A DNA stretch of 64,000 nucleotides from Novipirellula sp052161655 (GTDB taxonomy: Bacteria; Planctomycetota; Planctomycetia; Pirellulales; Pirellulaceae). Each line of letters opens with the position of its first letter. The first letter of the stretch is position 1. Below, piece after piece: positions 59,419 to 64,000 of the stretch. Under the pieces are notes generated by a model. That model was not told the origin of the DNA, did no database searches, and saw nothing but the letters and a program-made list of their open reading frames with translations. Location of the stretch: contig NZ_CP197418.1 of assembly GCF_052161655.1 (NCBI RefSeq), forward strand, positions 3,844,001 to 3,908,000, in the 5' to 3' direction. Position numbers and translations under genes: made by a program.

Positions 59419-62253
59419 TTACGGAATCACTTCGGTTTGCACGCTGTCGACGCCGCCAGGGCCGCGACGGCTGACCGATTCCACATTCAACTCGAATGTT
59501 TGCGGTTGATTGCTACTCATCACGACATCGTACTCAACCGTCTCATTGGGACGCATCGATCGGATATCGGCTAAGTAGATTGCACCCGCTTTGACATCGA
59601 ATTCGCCTCCGGTAGGACTCCGACGCTGTGTAACCCGTTCCACCGCCACACCTGGTGGCAAGTTGAACCGCACGCTGACTTCGCCATCCACTTGATCCGA
59701 ATCATTTGTGACACGCAATGTGTAGCGAATCGGTTCGCCAACACGAACTGGATTGTCACGACCAAAAATCTCGACTTGAACTCGATCCGATTTCGCCGGA
59801 CCTGATGGTAATGCCGGAGCCACTGGGCCTGTATCAGGCGATGGTGGCAGTTGGCCTGGACCACCGGGAATCGTCGGTGGCGTTGTCGCCGGCGGCAATA
59901 ACGGTGGTGCGGTCCCTGAGGGTGGCGACGCCGGAGGGGCCCCCGCGACGATTGCGAAAACATGTTCGCCATTGGCGGATGTTCCGTCTCGAGCTACCGC
60001 CTCAACACGCACGATTGACTGCGGGTTGGTCGCCATCGCTCGGAATTGTCCTTCCAGTACGGCACGCTGTCCCGGATTCACGACGGGCACGTCCCATTGA
60101 ATCACTGTTTGTCCCGCACGTGGTTCGGACGCACCTTCGGTGGCCTGTAGCAATTGTAGTTGTGGATCGTACTGCAACATCACTCGTGCATCGCGAATCG
60201 GTGTTTGCCCCGAATTGTTAACGTAGGTGCGTATCACAAACTCATCGCCGGTGGCAACCCGGTCGCGACTTTCAATCGAGACGGTCAAGGCGGGTGCATC
60301 GGGGATCGGATTGATCACGGTCACACATGCTTCGTTGACAGCACGTTGTCCACCGTCGGCAGTCGCTTCAAAGTTGACGCAGCGACGTCCCGACGCGGTC
60401 GGAATGAATGTGATGGTTGTAGGCCATGTCTCGCCTGGTTGCAGTGGACCGTCAGTCAACTCGTTGCCAAGTTCACGTGTGTTTCGTTCAGGATGCAGCA
60501 TGTTCGGATCGCCAAAAGCTTTCAGTTTGACGTTGGTCAATGGACGATCGCCCGTGTTTTTCACATCGATATTAAACGTGACTTCTTCGCCCGCCTCGTA
60601 GCGTTCTTTTTCGGCTTGTGCGGTAAGCGAAAGCGAAGGCTGGAACACATCGACGCGAACCGTATCTTCGTCAAACAGTCCATTATCGCCACGAGCCTGG
60701 AATGTTAGATTTCCGGACGACTGTGACGTCACGTTCATGAACAAGTCCAATTGGGTCTTGGGTGGAATCGTTCCGATTTCCCAAAGCACGCTGCCTGGCA
60801 AGACTTGGGCGAATGAATCCGCGCTGACGGCGCGAGTTCCTGGAGGAAACTCGACCGAAACGCGGACATTATTCACAGGCTGGTCGCCTGGGTTCGAGAC
60901 GTTCGCGACGACTTCGTAAGGAACGTCAAAACTGGCCACCGATGGAGCGCCCGCCCGGACAGCCAACTGGGGTGAACTCCAGGTGACAAAGGTTTGTCCG
61001 CGGCCGAGCGTCATCGTCGGCATATTATCCGAATCGCCACCCGGTCGAATGACTTGCATATCGACCGTGACAGTGCCGCTGGTACCCGCAACCGGCAGTA
61101 GCTCTACCGTTGCGTTGCCGTTTTCATCGACGACCGCTTCCGCGACCGACGAACCGTTGGTACCCGCAAACGTTGCGGTTTCGGGTTGTTGTACTTCGTA
61201 ACGCACTTTCCATCCACGTGCAGGCAAGCTGCCTTCGGCACGTGTCACTCGAGTGGTCAAGGTAACAGGAGTTCCCGCAGGTACGATTTGTGACCCAGGG
61301 AATTGCCAGCGTGCGTCGATCCAGTAGATCGTTGCGGTGGCTTTGCGTTGATCCCAGCACTCGCTATCGGGTGCCAGAACCGTCACACGACTGGTGCCTT
61401 CACTTGGACTGCTGATTGAGATCCAAGTTTGGCCTTTTTCCAGTTGTACATCGTCACTGCGATCCAAGTTGCCACGGGTGATCAGCATGCGTTTTGTGCT
61501 GGTCAATCCGTGAGCGTATGAGGGATCATGTTTTTCAGGACGTTGTTTCTTTACCGTCAACCGGTGCAAAAGCCCCGGATCGTCGTCACCGACTTGAATA
61601 AACGTACCAACACTTTCAGGTGTTAACATCCACTCCAACGGTTGATTCATCTGCAAATAACCATCGGCCCCACAAACACCGGATAATAAAATAACTTCGC
61701 CGCCGACGGGAGCAACAATCTTTTGTGGGGTCAACAAAATGCAACCGCGTTCGCCCCGATCGGGCAAGCAGCGTGGATTGGTATTGGTGATTTCGTCACC
61801 GTACAAAATGGACGCAGGCCCAGTTTGGCACGAACCATTGCAGGGTGCACTTGGCACGCAAGCACCGTCGTCTTTGCAGTGCTTGCCTAGCAACGGGAAC
61901 TTGGGTCCAGCTCCTAACGCTCCGGTTTCCGGAGTCGCACACGCAGGTGGGGCGACAGGTTCAGGAAACGCGGGTGTGGGGAAGGCAAAGGAGGGATTGG
62001 TCAGGCAGGAACCGAAGCCACGCAAGCAATTGAAGCACAGGCAGCTCTCACCAGCGGATCCAGGCAGTGCGAGTTCGGTTGTGGTAGGCAGGGGAGCGAA
62101 CAAGCAGGAACCGGAGGGATCGATCGCAGGCAACCGCAATCGGCTGCAACCGCTGGCAACGGCGAAGATCAGCAAAACGGCAACGATCAGAACTTGCCGC
62201 AATGGCAAATTCCGGTTGCGATTCTGCTCGCTTCGTGCTGCGTTGTAGTTCAT
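59419..62253 (-). CDS. Large DUF11/CARDB-type lipoprotein with a Cys-rich N-terminus
   Basis: The 944-residue protein has a lipoprotein signal (VLIVAVLLIFAVASGC, Cys36). The first 130 mature residues are rich in Cys (LCFNCLRGFGSCL, KHCKDDGACVPSAPC) and look structural. After a beta-rich middle come several Ig-like DUF11/CARDB repeats, for example VPYEVVANVSNPGDQPVNN, AGEEVTFNIDVKNTGDRPLT and VGEPIRYTLRVTNDSDQVDG, plus a Pro-rich linker near residue 790. The protein probably sits on the outer surface or in the cell envelope, as part of the planctomycete cell wall or an adhesive structure. Function is inferred from type only. Confidence 0.85.
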   Translation of the reverse strand: MNYNAARSEQNRNRNLPLRQVLIVAVLLIFAVASGCSRLRLPAIDPSGSCLFAPLPTTTELALPGSAGESCLCFNCLRGFGSCLTNPSFAFPTPAFPEPVAPPACATPETGALGAGPKFPLLGKHCKDDGACVPSAPCNGSCQTGPASILYGDEITNTNPRCLPDRGERGCILLTPQKIVAPVGGEVILLSGVCGADGYLQMNQPLEWMLTPESVGTFIQVGDDDPGLLHRLTVKKQRPEKHDPSYAHGLTSTKRMLITRGNLDRSDDVQLEKGQTWISISSPSEGTSRVTVLAPDSECWDQRKATATIYWIDARWQFPGSQIVPAGTPVTLTTRVTRAEGSLPARGWKVRYEVQQPETATFAGTNGSSVAEAVVDENGNATVELLPVAGTSGTVTVDMQVIRPGGDSDNMPTMTLGRGQTFVTWSSPQLAVRAGAPSVASFDVPYEVVANVSNPGDQPVNNVRVSVEFPPGTRAVSADSFAQVLPGSVLWEIGTIPPKTQLDLFMNVTSQSSGNLTFQARGDNGLFDEDTVRVDVFQPSLSLTAQAEKERYEAGEEVTFNIDVKNTGDRPLTNVKLKAFGDPNMLHPERNTRELGNELTDGPLQPGETWPTTITFIPTASGRRCVNFEATADGGQRAVNEACVTVINPIPDAPALTVSIESRDRVATGDEFVIRTYVNNSGQTPIRDARVMLQYDPQLQLLQATEGASEPRAGQTVIQWDVPVVNPGQRAVLEGQFRAMATNPQSIVRVEAVARDGTSANGEHVFAIVAGAPPASPPSGTAPPLLPPATTPPTIPGGPGQLPPSPDTGPVAPALPSGPAKSDRVQVEIFGRDNPVRVGEPIRYTLRVTNDSDQVDGEVSVRFNLPPGVAVERVTQRRSPTGGEFDVKAGAIYLADIRSMRPNETVEYDVVMSSNQPQTFELNVESVSRRGPGGVDSVQTEVIP

Positions 62254-62433
62254 CGGCCTGCGTGGTGTTTGGATTCATTCCGGACACACTTTGTCCAAGG
62301 AAACCTAGCACGCAAGATGGGGGCATGATGCAAGAAAACAACATACTTTGTTGCCTAAACGCTACATCTTGCCGCCGAGTTTGACGGTTCTGCGGGTTTT
62401 GCAGGGGGAGAAGGGAGAAGGGAGCTGGGATCT

Positions 62434-62567
62434 GGGAGTGGGGAGTGGGGAGTGGGGAGTGGGGAGTGGGGAGTGGGGAGTGGGGAGTGGGGAGTGGGGA
62501 GTGGGGAGTGGGGAGTGGGGAGTGGGGAGTGGGGAGTGGGGAGTGGGGAGTGGGGAGTGGGGAGTGG
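62434..62567 (+). repeat. Heptanucleotide tandem repeat (GGGGAGT)n, about 19 copies
   Basis: The unit GGGGAGT repeats nearly perfectly over about 130 bp. The plus strand is a regular series of G4 runs spaced by three bases, which could fold as G-quadruplexes. The left flank (AAGGGAGAAGGGAGCTGGG) is a degenerate continuation. Confidence 0.93.
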
Positions 62568-62601
62568 AGAGTGGAGCAGCGTTAGCTGCGGCAGTATATA
62601 G

Positions 62602-62621
62602 CTGCGGGTGTAAACCCGCAG
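62602..62621. repeat. Short perfect hairpin
   Basis: CTGCGGGT and ACCCGCAG form a perfect 8-bp stem with loop GTAA just past the heptamer array. Role unknown. Confidence 0.55.
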
Positions 62622-62971
62622 TTGGCGAACCAGAAACGACTCGAAGCCGCGATAGCGGCGGCAGCAAACGCTAACAACCAATCTGAACCGTCTCTTTCGT
62701 GACGGGCCGCGACTGCGAATTCAGCTAGGTACGAGTATTGGCGCGCCCATGCGGGGCGGCTTTTCCCGCCTATTCCTTCGTCAGCCTCTAGAAACAGGTT
62801 GCGGTTTTAAGGGTATCTTGAATTTTAAGACGGGAAACGCACGTAACATCGCGTTCTCAATCCCCGCTTTTACGTCCGTAAGCAAACACCGACATAGCCG
62901 TTGCCCTACAACGCCTTCAAATCCTGATTGATTCTGTTTCACGTCGATCCTCTCGTATAGGAAATTTCCCC

Positions 62972-63946
62972 ATGTCCACATCAATGAATCCAAACCACTC
63001 AGTCGACGTTCACCACGTGCATCCCGAAAAACTACTCCGTCCCAACACAGGCTGGTTTGCGCTATTCGCCTGCCTGGGGTTGATTCTCTTTGGCGGCTTC
63101 ACCGTGATCGCTTCAGCGGCGGCCGAAAATGGCTTCTTTGCGTTGCTCGGAGTGATGATGATTCCATCGGGGATAATAGGTCTATTCGGATTAATGGCGA
63201 TCGCACCGAATGATTCTCGCGTCTTGCTGCTGTTTGGTGACTATCGCGGAACCGTCAAAGACTCGGGCTTTTTCTGGGTCAACCCGTTTTTCTCCAAACG
63301 AAAAGTGAGCTTGCGTATTCGCAACTTTGAAACGGGATCGTCATCCACGCCTGAAAAGAAGGACGCTGCGGGCACGGTGGTACAGTGGAAGAGTCGCTCA
63401 GCGAGCCGTCCGTCCAAGGTCAACGACCGAGATGGAAACCCGATTGAAATTTCCGCGGTGGTAGTCTGGAAAGTCACCGATACTGCCGAGGCGTTGTTCG
63501 AGGTTGATGACTACGAGAATTTTGTCGAGGTTCAAAGCGAAGCGGCCCTGCGAAGCTTGGCAACACGCTATCCCTACGACAGCGAAGACCATGAGCAATC
63601 GCTTCGCGGCAGTACCGAAGAGATCTGCAGCAAACTTCGCGAAGATATTCAAGAACGACTCGAGAAGGCTGGTGTGAACGTGATCGAGGCTCGCATCAGT
63701 CACTTGGCCTACGCACCCGAAATCGCTTCGGCGATGTTACAGCGTCAACAAGCAGGTGCCGTCGTCGCGGCACGTACCAAGATCGTCGAAGGTGCCGTGG
63801 GAATGGTAGAGATGGCACTTGAGCATCTCAAGCGAGACGATATTGTCGAATTGGATGCGGTACAGCGAGCATCGTTGGTTTCAAATCTGTTGGTGGTGCT
63901 TTGCAGCGATCGCCATGCTCAACCCGTTGTACAAACAGGAGCGTGA
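62972..63946 (+). CDS. SPFH/band-7-domain membrane protein
   Basis: The 324-residue protein has two or three membrane helices near the N-terminus (about residues 28-75: FALFACLGLILFGGFTVIAS, FALLGVMMIPSGIIGLFGL), then the SPFH domain: GFFWVNPFFSKRKVSLRIRN, VNDRDGNPIEISAVVVWKV, VEVQSEAALRSLATRYPYD, KAGVNVIEARISHLAYAPEI and AMLQRQQAGAVVAARTKIVE. Such proteins form membrane microdomain scaffolds. The start at 62972 has no strong ribosome-binding site. A further gene may begin near 63977 (GTGATTTGG) but the window ends. Confidence 0.9.
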   Translation: MSTSMNPNHSVDVHHVHPEKLLRPNTGWFALFACLGLILFGGFTVIASAAAENGFFALLGVMMIPSGIIGLFGLMAIAPNDSRVLLLFGDYRGTVKDSGFFWVNPFFSKRKVSLRIRNFETGSSSTPEKKDAAGTVVQWKSRSASRPSKVNDRDGNPIEISAVVVWKVTDTAEALFEVDDYENFVEVQSEAALRSLATRYPYDSEDHEQSLRGSTEEICSKLREDIQERLEKAGVNVIEARISHLAYAPEIASAMLQRQQAGAVVAARTKIVEGAVGMVEMALEHLKRDDIVELDAVQRASLVSNLLVVLCSDRHAQPVVQTGA

Positions 63947-64000
63947 GCTGTGGACCGGTAAATCTTTGGGGTTGTCGTGATTTGGCAGTTGAGCAACGGT

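Larger units (their letters stand above)
62254..62971. other. Gene-free region with a G-rich tandem repeat
   Basis: The 718-bp gap between divergent genes holds the heptamer array at 62434-62567 and a small hairpin at 62602. Frames through the array are artefacts of the repeat. Confidence 0.65.

Noticed and set aside
62434..62567. Possible CRISPR array
   Set aside because: The unit is 7 bp with no spacers, and no cas genes are present anywhere in the window.
62348..62681. Long open frames on both strands through the heptamer array (repetitive Gly/Ser/Glu/Trp or Pro/His/Ser/Leu proteins)
   Set aside because: They are produced only by the 7-bp repeat, exist in three frames at once, and lack any conserved or typical protein sequence.

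Overview
The window looks like a chromosomal stretch of a planctomycete, most likely a marine Pirellulales relative (Rhodopirellula/Novipirellula type). The signs are formylglycine sulfatases beside a glycoside hydrolase, exported proteins and lipoproteins of planctomycete flavour, an N-terminal NPYQSP protein, a DUF11 lipoprotein, an M56/BlaI pair, RIO1 and SUI1 homologues, few strong Shine-Dalgarno sites, frequent GTG/TTG starts and many dispersed hairpin repeats. This assignment is inferred from gene content only; no rRNA, tRNA or CRISPR array was seen.

Layout. 1-8.8 kb: the end of a type II secretion F gene, an exported serine hydrolase, a gene graveyard (SGNH-esterase fragment, decayed LMW-phosphatase), a BlaI-BlaR1-like regulator/protease pair behind a perfect palindrome, an ArsR repressor and a HEAT-like exported protein. 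9-19.2 kb: an exopolysaccharide locus with a Wzz-like chain-length protein, a minus-strand operon (deacetylase, flippase, O-antigen ligase, GT2, GT4) and, divergent across a 1.4 kb gene-free region, an initiating sugar transferase with an unusual N-terminal domain. 19.3-28.4 kb: an FAD oxidoreductase, an M3 peptidase, a lipoprotein, mannose-1-phosphate guanylyltransferase (which could feed the polysaccharide locus) and an unrecognised two-part protein. 28.7-44.5 kb: an intact IS4-family element, an esterase, hemolysin III, a PQQ-like propeller, a dGTPase, RIO1 and SUI1 neighbours, PAP2, a prs/NTP-transferase pair, DUF2752 and a DUF58-BatA pair. 44.5-50.6 kb: an ISAzo13-like element apparently expressed by -1 frameshifting, two coupled sulfatases and a divergent agarase-like glycoside hydrolase, probably a small sulfated-polysaccharide utilisation locus. 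50.8-64 kb: a c'-type cytochrome-like protein, an IS481-family element, ATP-dependent PEP carboxykinase, a UvrA-family ATPase, a large DUF11 lipoprotein, a 7-bp G-rich tandem repeat and an SPFH protein.

Non-coding structure is a theme. At least four kinds of dispersed inverted repeat recur between genes, one 119-bp element has 29-bp terminal inverted repeats, and the IS4 element sits inside one of these hairpins. Start codons were chosen by hand from ribosome-binding sites, overlaps and signal peptides. No database search was possible.
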